Shown: one piece after another, positions 9,163 to 17,076 of the stretch
How positions within the stretch are numbered: position 1 is the first letter of the stretch
Layout: each line of letters begins with the position of its first letter
DNA from: Anaerovibrio sp. JC8
GTDB lineage: Bacteria; Bacillota; Negativicutes; Selenomonadales; Selenomonadaceae
Assembly (NCBI RefSeq): GCF_002100115.1
Contig: NZ_ANBM01000007.1
Span: forward strand, 50,147 to 114,146
Direction: 5' to 3'
Length of the DNA stretch: 64,000 nucleotides
Made by a program: the position numbers and the translations under genes
Notes under the pieces: model-generated
What the model was told of the DNA's origin: nothing
What the model saw: only the letters and a program-made list of their open reading frames with translations
Databases searched by the model: none

Positions 9163-10455
9163 TCAAAAAATTATATCATTTATCAATTCGTCAAAATTTT
9201 TTCTATTCCTGCAAAAAAAAGCAATATACAGACATAGTCCGTATATTGCTAAGTAAAATTTAATTTTAATTTTTAACACCCGATTGAGCAATTCATCTGC
9301 CAATTTTTGCTTGGTCATAATTGGCAGCTCTTCGATGCTGCCATTGCGGTAAAGCAGCTTAACCACATTGGTATCGGTATTGAAGCCGGCATCCTTGCGG
9401 GACACATCGTTGGCCACAATCATATCAAGATTCTTCTTTTCCAGCTTGGCCTTGGCATACTCCAGAAGGTTTTGTGTCTCGGCGGCAAAGCCCATCAAAA
9501 ACTGGCCTGGTCTTTTCTTCTCCCCCAGCTCCTTGAGTATATCCGGATTCTTTTCCAGTACAAGAGTCAGCTCCTGGTCATTCTTCTTGATCTTCTGCTC
9601 CGACACATCGCGGACACGGTAATCAGCCACTGCCGCAGCCTTTATGATCAAATCAGCCTCAGAGAAACGCTCCAGTACAGCCTCCCGCATTTCAGCAGCA
9701 GACTCAACACCTATAAATTCCACACCATCAGGCGGTGTAAGTGCCGATGGACCGGAAACCAATATTACCTCGGCCCCACGCTTCTGGGCCGCCTCTGCAA
9801 TGGCATAGCCCATTTTTCCGCTGGAACGGTTGCCGATATAGCGGACAGGGTCAATAGGCTCGTAGGTGCCAGCTGCCGTTACCAAAACCTTGATGCCCAG
9901 CATATCTGCCGCAAAGGCCATGGTAAAGCGTACAAAATCAATTATATCAGCAGGCTCGGGCATGCGGCCGACGCCATCCACCCCACAGGCCAGGTGCCCG
10001 GATTCAGGTGGAATAAAATTCCAGCCATTCTCAATCAAAGAATCAATATTATGCTGAGTAAGCTGATTTTCATACATATTGCTGTTCATGGCCGGCGCAA
10101 AGAAAATAGGTGCCTTGGTGGCCAGCAAGGTAGTGGTCAGCATATCATCAGCCATGCCCATGGCACATTTGGCAATGAAGTTTGCGGTGGCCGGGGCCAC
10201 TATGACAACATCAGCCAGATTGGCCAAAGCAATATGCTCCACATTATGGTGGGTTACCTCCCCCCACATGGTGGTGGTAACCGGATTGCCCGTAATCTCC
10301 CTAAAGGTCAGGGGAGTAATAAAATTCTGAGCCCCACGGGTCATAATAACATGGACCGAAGCCCCTGCCTTGCGAAGTCGGCTGGCTATTTCCACCGACT
10401 TATAAGCGGCGATACCACCAGTAACTCCCAGTACAACATTTTTGCCTTTTAACAT
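9163..10455 (-). CDS. coaBC: Bifunctional phosphopantothenoylcysteine decarboxylase/synthetase
   Basis: CoaBC makes 4'-phosphopantetheine for coenzyme A: the N-terminal CoaC half is a flavin decarboxylase and the C-terminal CoaB half is the CTP-dependent ligase. Visible: N-terminal GVTGGIAAYKSVE, the active-site region APAMNSNMYEN, PPESGHLACG, then the CoaB segment GTYEPIDPVRYIGNRSSGKMG and KKNPDILKELG. Normal homologues end near LADELLNRVL; this frame continues about 35 residues further (LAIYGLCLYIAFFCRNRKN...), encoded by the terminator hairpin and the next gene's promoter. The extension is probably a non-functional read-through of the natural stop. GGTGAGG ribosome site precedes the ATG. 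Lies 46 bp after rpoZ in the gmk cluster. Its product feeds the pantetheine arms of the NRPS next door, as it does all CoA use. Confidence 0.95.
   Translation of the reverse strand: MLKGKNVVLGVTGGIAAYKSVEIASRLRKAGASVHVIMTRGAQNFITPLTFREITGNPVTTTMWGEVTHHNVEHIALANLADVVIVAPATANFIAKCAMGMADDMLTTTLLATKAPIFFAPAMNSNMYENQLTQHNIDSLIENGWNFIPPESGHLACGVDGVGRMPEPADIIDFVRFTMAFAADMLGIKVLVTAAGTYEPIDPVRYIGNRSSGKMGYAIAEAAQKRGAEVILVSGPSALTPPDGVEFIGVESAAEMREAVLERFSEADLIIKAAAVADYRVRDVSEQKIKKNDQELTLVLEKNPDILKELGEKKRPGQFLMGFAAETQNLLEYAKAKLEKKNLDMIVANDVSRKDAGFNTDTNVVKLLYRNGSIEELPIMTKQKLADELLNRVLKIKIKFYLAIYGLCLYIAFFCRNRKNFDELINDIIF
9170..9175 (-). promoter_or_regulatory. Extended -10 promoter for the STAS-NRPS operon
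   Basis: On the minus strand the sequence reads TGATATAAT, a perfect extended -10 (TGn plus TATAAT). The -35 region at 17 nt is poor. The predicted start is about 15-20 nt before the STAS start codon. It lies inside the last codons of the coaBC frame and just after a terminator hairpin, which would make the NRPS operon a separate transcription unit. Confidence 0.55.
9213..9250 (-). terminator. Intrinsic terminator hairpin within the coaBC 3' end
   Basis: Minus strand: AGCAATATAC, an 11-nt loop, GTATATTGCT, then T8. This is a strong rho-independent terminator shape. It sits inside the open coaBC frame, which continues to 9163. Confidence 0.75.
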
Positions 10456-10501
10456 ACTATACCCTCACCACCTGCAGAGAAATAGGACAACCAACACCTA
10501 A

Positions 10502-10717
10502 TTATTTTGTAGAATTACGCAGACGCTTATAGGTAATCTTGCCCTCGTAAATCTCCTCCAAAGCGTTGGTTACGTCTCTGATAGAGGTACGCTCTGCAGT
10601 CACATCATGAGTGCCGTCCATAATATCACGGGCACGCTTGGCAGCCAGGGAAACAAGAGTATAGCGGCTGTCTACCTTTGGTAATACCTGGTCTAAGGAT
10701 GGGGTTACAATATCCAT
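10502..10717 (-). CDS. rpoZ: RNA polymerase omega subunit
   Basis: A 71-residue omega subunit, which helps assemble the beta-prime subunit of RNA polymerase. Recognised by length, the PSLDQVLPKVDSRYTLVSLAAKRARDI core and position between gmk and coaBC, the usual Firmicutes order. Its ATG overlaps the gmk stop (TAATG), so translation is coupled. Confidence 0.93.
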   Translation of the reverse strand: MDIVTPSLDQVLPKVDSRYTLVSLAAKRARDIMDGTHDVTAERTSIRDVTNALEEIYEGKITYKRLRNSTK

Positions 10718-11334
10718 TATAAAATCTCCTTCCGGTTCTTTAACTTTTCCAAAATTTCAATATTCAAATCAGTGCGATGACGCTCCGCCTTAATGATGTT
10801 AGTGATTTCATCGGCGGCAATCTCCACTGTTTTATTGACTACAACGTATCTGTACTGACGGCCGATTTCGATTTCAGCAATAGCTGAACCCAAACGGCGC
10901 TTCAGACTTTCCTCGGACTCGGTACCGCGGCCGCAAAGACGCTGTTCCAGCTCCTCCAAAGAAGGTGGAACAAGGAAAATAAACAGTCCATCAGGACATT
11001 TTTCCTTTACGTTCATGGCCCCCTGGGTATCTATTTCAAGAATAATATCAATACCCTTGGCCCGCTGCTCCTCTATTTTCTTTAATGGAGTTCCGTAGTA
11101 GTTGCCATATACATTGGCCCACTCCAGCAGCTCTCCATTATTTATCATGCTTACAAATTCTTCCTTGGTGTGGAAATAATAATTTACACCATCCTGCTCC
11201 CCGGGACGGGCTGCACGGGTGGTAGCGGATACAGAATAGGCTATATCCGGATTTTTCTTGCGCACTACTTCGCAGACAGTGCCCTTGCCGGTGCCTGATG
11301 GTCCAGAAATAACAATCAGCAGACCTTTACGCAT
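10717..11334 (-). CDS. gmk: Guanylate kinase
   Basis: A 205-residue guanylate kinase that phosphorylates GMP/dGMP to the diphosphate with ATP. P-loop GPSGTGKGT is at residues 9-17; the GMP-binding region TTRAARPGEQDGVNYYF and the lid segment (LCGRGTESEESLKRRL) are present. Full length. The ATG overlaps the remA stop (TAATG) and its stop overlaps rpoZ by one base, so remA-gmk-rpoZ form a tightly coupled operon. Confidence 0.96.
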   Translation of the reverse strand: MRKGLLIVISGPSGTGKGTVCEVVRKKNPDIAYSVSATTRAARPGEQDGVNYYFHTKEEFVSMINNGELLEWANVYGNYYGTPLKKIEEQRAKGIDIILEIDTQGAMNVKEKCPDGLFIFLVPPSLEELEQRLCGRGTESEESLKRRLGSAIAEIEIGRQYRYVVVNKTVEIAADEITNIIKAERHRTDLNIEILEKLKNRKEIL

Positions 11335-11585
11335 TAATTCTTATCCTCCTCATCAAATCGGTGTGACATGGTATCGGGCTGAACCGCCGACAGCACAACA
11401 TGACCGCTGTCCATAACGATAACGGCTCTGGTTCTGCGGCCATAAGTGGCATCGATAAGCTCCCCTCTGTCTCTGGCATCCTGTACTACCCGCTTTATCG
11501 GGGCGGATTCAGGACTTACTATAGCTATTACCCTGCTGGCTGAAACTATATTGCCAAAACCTATGTTTATAAGCTTTAATTTCAT
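11334..11585 (-). CDS. remA: RemA-family DNA-binding regulator (DUF370)
   Basis: An 83-residue RemA/DUF370 protein: [29 protein letters not shown] followed by [19 protein letters not shown]. In Bacillus subtilis RemA is a DNA-binding activator of biofilm matrix genes; in most Firmicutes it sits beside gmk, as here. The Shine-Dalgarno is weak, and it lies 15 bp after yicC. Function in this organism is inferred from the family. Confidence 0.9.
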   Translation of the reverse strand: MKLKLINIGFGNIVSASRVIAIVSPESAPIKRVVQDARDRGELIDATYGRRTRAVIVMDSGHVVLSAVQPDTMSHRFDEEDKN

Positions 11586-11600
11586 AATTAAGCCACAACC

Positions 11601-12479
11601 TTACTCAATGTTCTGAATCTGTTCACGAATCTTTTCGATTTCGCATTTAACATCCACGGCAATCTGGGCTGCTCCGGTGGAATTGGCCTTGGAAGCCACA
11701 GTATTGATTTCACGGTTCATTTCCTGAATCAGGAAGTCCAGCTTGCGGCCCACAGGCTCATTGGACTTGATAATCGTACGGAATTGATCAAAATGACTGT
11801 GGAGACGAACCACTTCCTCAGTGTAATTTACCTTGTCAGTATACAAGGCAGTTTCCTGAATCAGACGGTTCTCGTCAATATCCTCCTTGGCAAGATACTG
11901 CTCCAGAAGGGCTTCAAGCCGCTGACGATAAGCCGCCACAATCTCAGGAGCCAGCTTCTCCAGCTGGGATACATAGTCCTCAAGGGTATCAATACGGGCC
12001 AGCAAATCGGCCTGAATATTTTCCCCTTCATGCTCCCGCATGGCCACAAGATTTTTCATGGCCTCCTCTACTGCTGCCAAAATAGCGGGGCCTGCCTCAT
12101 CCAGCTCATTGGCATCATCGTCCACCTTCAGCACATCAGGAAAGCGGGCAATATCCATGGCAGAATATGGTCTGTCAGTGCCAATCTGCTCATTGATGGA
12201 ATTAAGAGCCTGACTATAGGCATTGACCAGGCCCTTGTCTACGATAATGGATACAGCCTTTTCCCGAAGATCGCGGAAGCTGACATTTATGTCCAGCTTA
12301 CCACGGGAGGCGTATTCTTTGATTTTTTTGGTTATATCACCCTCGAAACGTGCCAGGGTGTGATGCATGTGGAAATTAATTTCCAGATAACGCTGATTTA
12401 CGGTCTTTATTTCAACATGAGCCTTGAAGGAATCATTCTCAAAATCGCCGGCCCCAAAGCCGGTCATACTCTTTATCAT
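11601..12479 (-). CDS. YicC-family endoribonuclease
   Basis: A 292-residue YicC protein. It begins with the family signature MIKSMTGFGAG and ends with the DUF1732-type segment EPVGRKLDFLIQEMNREINTVASKAN, both typical. Escherichia coli YicC acts in RNA degradation as an endoribonuclease; the role here is by family only. AGGAG lies 7 nt before the ATG. Part of the dapF-yicC-remA-gmk run, 17 bp after dapF. Confidence 0.93.
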   Translation of the reverse strand: MIKSMTGFGAGDFENDSFKAHVEIKTVNQRYLEINFHMHHTLARFEGDITKKIKEYASRGKLDINVSFRDLREKAVSIIVDKGLVNAYSQALNSINEQIGTDRPYSAMDIARFPDVLKVDDDANELDEAGPAILAAVEEAMKNLVAMREHEGENIQADLLARIDTLEDYVSQLEKLAPEIVAAYRQRLEALLEQYLAKEDIDENRLIQETALYTDKVNYTEEVVRLHSHFDQFRTIIKSNEPVGRKLDFLIQEMNREINTVASKANSTGAAQIAVDVKCEIEKIREQIQNIE

Positions 12480-12496
12480 CTATATACTCCTAAATA

Positions 12497-13336
12497 TTAA
12501 ATATCTGCTACCCCGGTGAAAACTTCCTCCGCCGGTCCAGTCATGTACAAATGGTTGTTGTCAGCCCACTCCACCTGGAGCTTGCCACCATCCAACTGAA
12601 TCTCAGCCCTGCGGTCAGCCAGACCATTCAATACGGCTGCCGTAAGGGTAGCGCAGGAACCGGTGCCACAGGCCAGTGTAACTGCTGCACCACGCTCCCA
12701 AACCCGCATACGCAGATGGGATTTGTCCTTGACCTCAACGAACTCCGTATTGGTCTTTCTTGGGAACTTCTCATGGGCCTCAAAGAGAGGGCCATATTCA
12801 TAAATTGGAAAGCTCTCCGCATCCTCAACAAATACCACACAATGAGGATTGCCCATGGAAACACAGGTCATCTGGAATTCCTTGTCCTTGACGGTGATAG
12901 CTTCCTTTATAACACGGTTCATGCCATAGCCGGAAACAGGAATCTTGTCCCCCTCCAGAATTGGCTCTCCCATGTCCACCCGAACCTGGCTCACCTGACC
13001 ATTTTCCAATATCATTTTGGGAACCAAAATGCCGGCGCCGGTTTCAACGGTGAATTCTTCCTTGTCCACAATGCCCTTTTCATAGACATAGCGGGCAAAG
13101 CAGCGGATACCATTGCCGCACATTTCTGCCTCACTGCCATCGGCATTGATAATCCGCATGCAGATATCCGCCTTGTCAGAAGGCAGCACCAGTAAAATGC
13201 CATCGGCCCCGATACCATAATGACGGTCACAAAGGGCCTTGGCAGCACCAATATAGTCCTGCTTTGGCTCCTTTAAACAGTCAATTAATACAAAATCATT
13301 ACCTGTGCCTTGAAGCTTGGTAAAATTAAATTTCAT
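12497..13336 (-). CDS. dapF: Diaminopimelate epimerase
   Basis: A 279-residue DapF converting LL- to meso-diaminopimelate for lysine and peptidoglycan synthesis. Both catalytic cysteines are visible: EMCGNGIRCFARY near residue 75 and TLACGTGSCA near 225. Also present are GTGNDFVLID at the N-terminus and MGNPHCVVF. AAGGAGG ribosome site upstream. Normal length and no anomaly. Confidence 0.96.
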   Translation of the reverse strand: MKFNFTKLQGTGNDFVLIDCLKEPKQDYIGAAKALCDRHYGIGADGILLVLPSDKADICMRIINADGSEAEMCGNGIRCFARYVYEKGIVDKEEFTVETGAGILVPKMILENGQVSQVRVDMGEPILEGDKIPVSGYGMNRVIKEAITVKDKEFQMTCVSMGNPHCVVFVEDAESFPIYEYGPLFEAHEKFPRKTNTEFVEVKDKSHLRMRVWERGAAVTLACGTGSCATLTAAVLNGLADRRAEIQLDGGKLQVEWADNNHLYMTGPAEEVFTGVADI

Positions 13337-13373
13337 CCTGAATTTTCCTCCTTAACTTACATAGGAGATAACA

Positions 13374-13394
13374 ATGTAAATTGTTTTTTTACAT
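13374..13394. repeat. Perfect 7-bp inverted repeat between dynA and dapF
   Basis: ATGTAAA, a 7-nt T-rich loop, TTTACAT. It could be a weak hairpin attenuating dynA read-through, or an operator upstream of dapF. There is no clear T-tail on the minus strand, so I do not call it a terminator. Confidence 0.4.
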
Positions 13395-13414
13395 CATTTT
13401 ATTTTAACGATAAA

Positions 13415-16400
13415 TCACTGATTTTGCAAGTGCAAAAGCTGTTCATAAATCTGCTCCAAACGGGCAGAGTCCAAACCGCCATCAAGGGCTGCAAGGTTGG
13501 TAGCCAAACGCTCATGAAGACGGGTATCAAACCGCTTACATACCTTGTTGTACAACTCCTCCAGGGCGGCAGATTCCTCCTTGATCAGCTTGGCATGCTC
13601 ATTGGCCAGATATTCATCTGCCAATCTGGATACAATGCCTTCCATTTCCTCTGCCATAACCTTTGAGGCACCCTCCTCAAAGAAATCCTTTGGATTCTTA
13701 TAAATGGACAATACCTCCCGGAACATTTCACGGTCCAGTCCCACAAAGGCCGGCTCGAAGGTCAGCTTGTTTTCATAGCTGTATTCCTTTATGGACAGGG
13801 TAAATTCATTGCTGATCTGATTGAGCAGCTCATTGACATGTATCTGCATTTTCACAAGGGAGCCTTTGATGTAATTGTCAGTCCGCAGACTGGTGGCTCT
13901 CAGCTCCTGGGCCAAATCAAAGCCTATGCTTTCCAGCAGCTGGTCCAATGCTTCCTTCAGCTGGACTTTGGAATTACCGCCAGACTTTAAGGTGGCCGGA
14001 TTAAAGGACTCACGGAAGAAATCAAGATACCTTAAAAATACGCGCTGCTTAACATAATAAATAAGCTCTGTGGCTTCCTGCTTAAGGCCGGCCATTAATT
14101 CCCTGTCATTTATATCAGCCAGAACACTGTCAATTTCCCTGCGGAACCGCTCCAGATCAGCCCGTCGCTGCTCCTTTTGGGCACTGTCGCTATGACTGAT
14201 ATTTATTAAGTCCTTAATGCGCTCCACAGCCTTGTCATATTCCTGTCTGGCCGCGGAAAGAGCAATATCATTTAAGTCATTGACAACGAAATTATAGAAG
14301 GCTGCTTCAAACTCCGTAGGGGCAGTTTCACCAGCCTGCTTCTGCTCCAGCACCTGCTGGCTGGACAGGGCAAACAGCTGTGGCTTGGAAACACCATAAG
14401 ATTTTAGCTGCTTGCGGACATAATTTACCACATGATCCGCCTCGTCCTTGTCCTCCGCCAAATCAATGGCATTGACAATAAAGAACATCTTATCCAGCTG
14501 GAAGGAATCCTTGACACGGCCCATCTGAATAATAAATTCACGATCCGCCTTGCCAAAGGCGTGGTTGTAGTAGGTCACATACAGCACCACATCAGACTGG
14601 CGGATAAAATTAAAGGACATATTCGTATGACGGGCATTGATGGAATCAGCACCCGGTGTATCTACCAAGGTTATTCCCTTGGCGGTCAACGGACAATCAT
14701 AATACACCTTGATCCAGTCCACAAAGCAGGATTTGTATTCCTGGGCGGCGTACTGTCCAAAGCCATTTAAATCACTGTTAAATACCTCACCTAATTTATT
14801 TTCAACGTCAGCAAAGCCAACCACAAAGGCCCGCAGGAAGGATTTTTCCTTTTGGTGGGCACTGCCCCCCTGGTTCATCGTATCCTTGGCCAGCTGCAGT
14901 GCTTCACGCAGGGTGGACGGACGCAGATTAAACGGCTTAAAGGCCCGGATAAGGTCATCAAGAAGCATCTGGTCGCTTTTCAGCTTAATCTCTACTGTGC
15001 CGTGAGGATGCCCCTCATCCACCGGCAATATCATGTTGATAGCTGCCGTAGTAGGGTTTGGAGATACCGGCAGCAGGCGTTCACCCAGCAGGGAATTGGC
15101 AAAGGAGGACTTGCCGGCACTAAATGCACCGAATAAGGTTACCAGGAAGCCTTTATTGTTAAGGCGTTCCGCCCTTTCCTGCAGCTCCTGGGCCAGCTGC
15201 CCAACCCCTGGAATTTCACCGATGAGCTCAGCCCCCTTGTGGAGCTTGACGGACATTTCCTTTAGCTTTTCGGTACCGGAGGCCTTCATTAAAGCCGCAT
15301 CGAAATCAGCGTTTAATGCAGAATTTTCAATAGTATGGTGATTATTTTTTGTATGTTTGGATTTATTTTTTAATGTATCTGAAGAATCTAAAGTACCATC
15401 CGGCTCTACTAGCTCTTCCTCCGGTAGTTCAATGGCGGACAAATCGTCAAAATTGGATATTGCATCTGCCATATGTTCATTGACAAGCAGCTCCTTAAGC
15501 TGACTCTCCCGTTGGGCACTTTCAGCTGCCAGATTGTCCAGTGTACTCCATGCCTGCTGGTATTCCTTCAGCTCCTCCAGACGTTTTTTTACGGTTTCCA
15601 GCCGCTGCTGCCTCTGAATGGACAGCAGATCAGCCAGTGCTGTTTTTATTTCCCCCGCCTGACTCCGGGCCACGTTCTTTATGCCCTCGGCAAAATTAAG
15701 GGTATAATTCATGACATAGCTGCCATCCTGGGTGAGCTGGGCCCCGGAACGCATAGCCTCCGTAAGCAGCTCCTCCGGCGGTAATATTTCTATGGTTTGA
15801 ATTTTATCCTGCAGTTCTTTGTTGGAAACATTGTGCTGGCGCAGAAAATCAACCAGGAAGGTCTTTAAATGCCATTCTATCTGGGTCCTGGCCTTTTCAG
15901 AGGCATCCTCAAAAAAGGCCTGCTTGCGGCGCTCCAGCTCTGCCATGGTCTTCTTGCCACGGCCAAACAGCCCCACCTTAAAGGAAGGCTGACAGGCCTC
16001 CAGATAATCCCGGGCCAAATCTCTGGTTGAGGTAGGCATCAAATAGGCATTATCCAATATTTTGGCCACACCGGCTTTAAAGACTTCCTCCCAATCCTCC
16101 GCAAGAGCTGTCTGCTCCCTGTGTAAGCTGTCATACTCCTGACGCATTAAATGGAGTTTATCCTCGGAAATATCTGCCAAAAGTGCCCTAGCGTCATTTT
16201 GTTCAGCCGCCGAATTTTTATCCGCATCCTTAATGTATTCGGTGATTATTCTGGTGAGAGAAGCATAAATGGACTCCTCCAGATTATCATTGCGATGGGC
16301 AATTTTGTCATCCAATAAGGCCATCAGCTCAGAATATTGATTATGTGGTGCCTCAGGATATTTGGCAGAAATGAAATAAATCCCCCTGGCCTTTACCCCC

Positions 16401-17065
16401 CAGCTTTCAAAAGCATCATAAACTGATTTTTTAAAATCAGCAAAGGACAGCTCGTTATCACGGTGCTTATCCACCTGATTAATAACCAGATACACTTCCT
16501 TGCCGGCCCTGGTCAGATCCCGGGTAAAGGAAAAGTTAAGCTCTGACTGGACGTGGTTATAGTCCATAACATAAAAAATAATGTCAGCCAGATGAATAGC
16601 ATCCTCTGTAACTATTCGATGGGCATCATCTGCTGAATCAATACCAGGGGTATCCATAATCTCCACACCAGAAGGAATCTTAAGGGTGGAATAGCTTAGC
16701 TCAATGCAGGAAACCGCATCCCCATCACGGCAATAGCTCTTAACCAGATCATAATCATAAGGAGCTACATATTTTCGTGGCTTGCCCTTGCTGAAGAATA
16801 CCCGGGCATAGTCCTCCCCCTTGTACACCTTTACAAGATTGGCACTGGTAGGTATAGGGCTGGAAGGCAATATATTATCCCCCAAGAAGGAATTTATCAG
16901 CCGTGACTTGCCCGCAGAAAAATGTCCCGCAAAGGCGATACCATATTGGTCATTGGCCAGCTTCTGGGCCAGATGCCGTACATGGCTCATATTACGGGTA
17001 TGATTTATATCTTTAAAGTAATCGTAAGCTGCTGCCAGCTTGTTTTCTAATAAATCTCTAGTCAT
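13415..17065 (-). CDS. dynA: Tandem dynamin-like GTPase
   Basis: A 1216-residue bacterial dynamin with two GTPase units in one chain, like Bacillus subtilis DynA (about 1193 residues), which fuses membranes and helps against membrane damage. Unit 1: G1 GHFSAGKSRLINSFLGD near residue 40, G3 DTPGID near 138, G4 NQVDKH. Unit 2: G1 GAFSAGKSSFANSLLGE near 645, G3 DTPGADS, G4 NAIDLAED. The long helical stretches between and after them would be the stalk and membrane-binding parts. Both P-loops look intact. ATG with GGAGC upstream, 11 bp after priA, so likely co-transcribed with it. The gene symbol is by analogy. Confidence 0.88.
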   Translation of the reverse strand: MTRDLLENKLAAAYDYFKDINHTRNMSHVRHLAQKLANDQYGIAFAGHFSAGKSRLINSFLGDNILPSSPIPTSANLVKVYKGEDYARVFFSKGKPRKYVAPYDYDLVKSYCRDGDAVSCIELSYSTLKIPSGVEIMDTPGIDSADDAHRIVTEDAIHLADIIFYVMDYNHVQSELNFSFTRDLTRAGKEVYLVINQVDKHRDNELSFADFKKSVYDAFESWGVKARGIYFISAKYPEAPHNQYSELMALLDDKIAHRNDNLEESIYASLTRIITEYIKDADKNSAAEQNDARALLADISEDKLHLMRQEYDSLHREQTALAEDWEEVFKAGVAKILDNAYLMPTSTRDLARDYLEACQPSFKVGLFGRGKKTMAELERRKQAFFEDASEKARTQIEWHLKTFLVDFLRQHNVSNKELQDKIQTIEILPPEELLTEAMRSGAQLTQDGSYVMNYTLNFAEGIKNVARSQAGEIKTALADLLSIQRQQRLETVKKRLEELKEYQQAWSTLDNLAAESAQRESQLKELLVNEHMADAISNFDDLSAIELPEEELVEPDGTLDSSDTLKNKSKHTKNNHHTIENSALNADFDAALMKASGTEKLKEMSVKLHKGAELIGEIPGVGQLAQELQERAERLNNKGFLVTLFGAFSAGKSSFANSLLGERLLPVSPNPTTAAINMILPVDEGHPHGTVEIKLKSDQMLLDDLIRAFKPFNLRPSTLREALQLAKDTMNQGGSAHQKEKSFLRAFVVGFADVENKLGEVFNSDLNGFGQYAAQEYKSCFVDWIKVYYDCPLTAKGITLVDTPGADSINARHTNMSFNFIRQSDVVLYVTYYNHAFGKADREFIIQMGRVKDSFQLDKMFFIVNAIDLAEDKDEADHVVNYVRKQLKSYGVSKPQLFALSSQQVLEQKQAGETAPTEFEAAFYNFVVNDLNDIALSAARQEYDKAVERIKDLINISHSDSAQKEQRRADLERFRREIDSVLADINDRELMAGLKQEATELIYYVKQRVFLRYLDFFRESFNPATLKSGGNSKVQLKEALDQLLESIGFDLAQELRATSLRTDNYIKGSLVKMQIHVNELLNQISNEFTLSIKEYSYENKLTFEPAFVGLDREMFREVLSIYKNPKDFFEEGASKVMAEEMEGIVSRLADEYLANEHAKLIKEESAALEELYNKVCKRFDTRLHERLATNLAALDGGLDSARLEQIYEQLLHLQNQ

Positions 17066-17076
17066 ACTTGCTCCAA

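Noticed and set aside
9307..10452. A 381-codon plus-strand open frame opposite coaBC
   Set aside because: It is the antisense shadow of coaBC; the translated product has no family features, and coaBC is certain.
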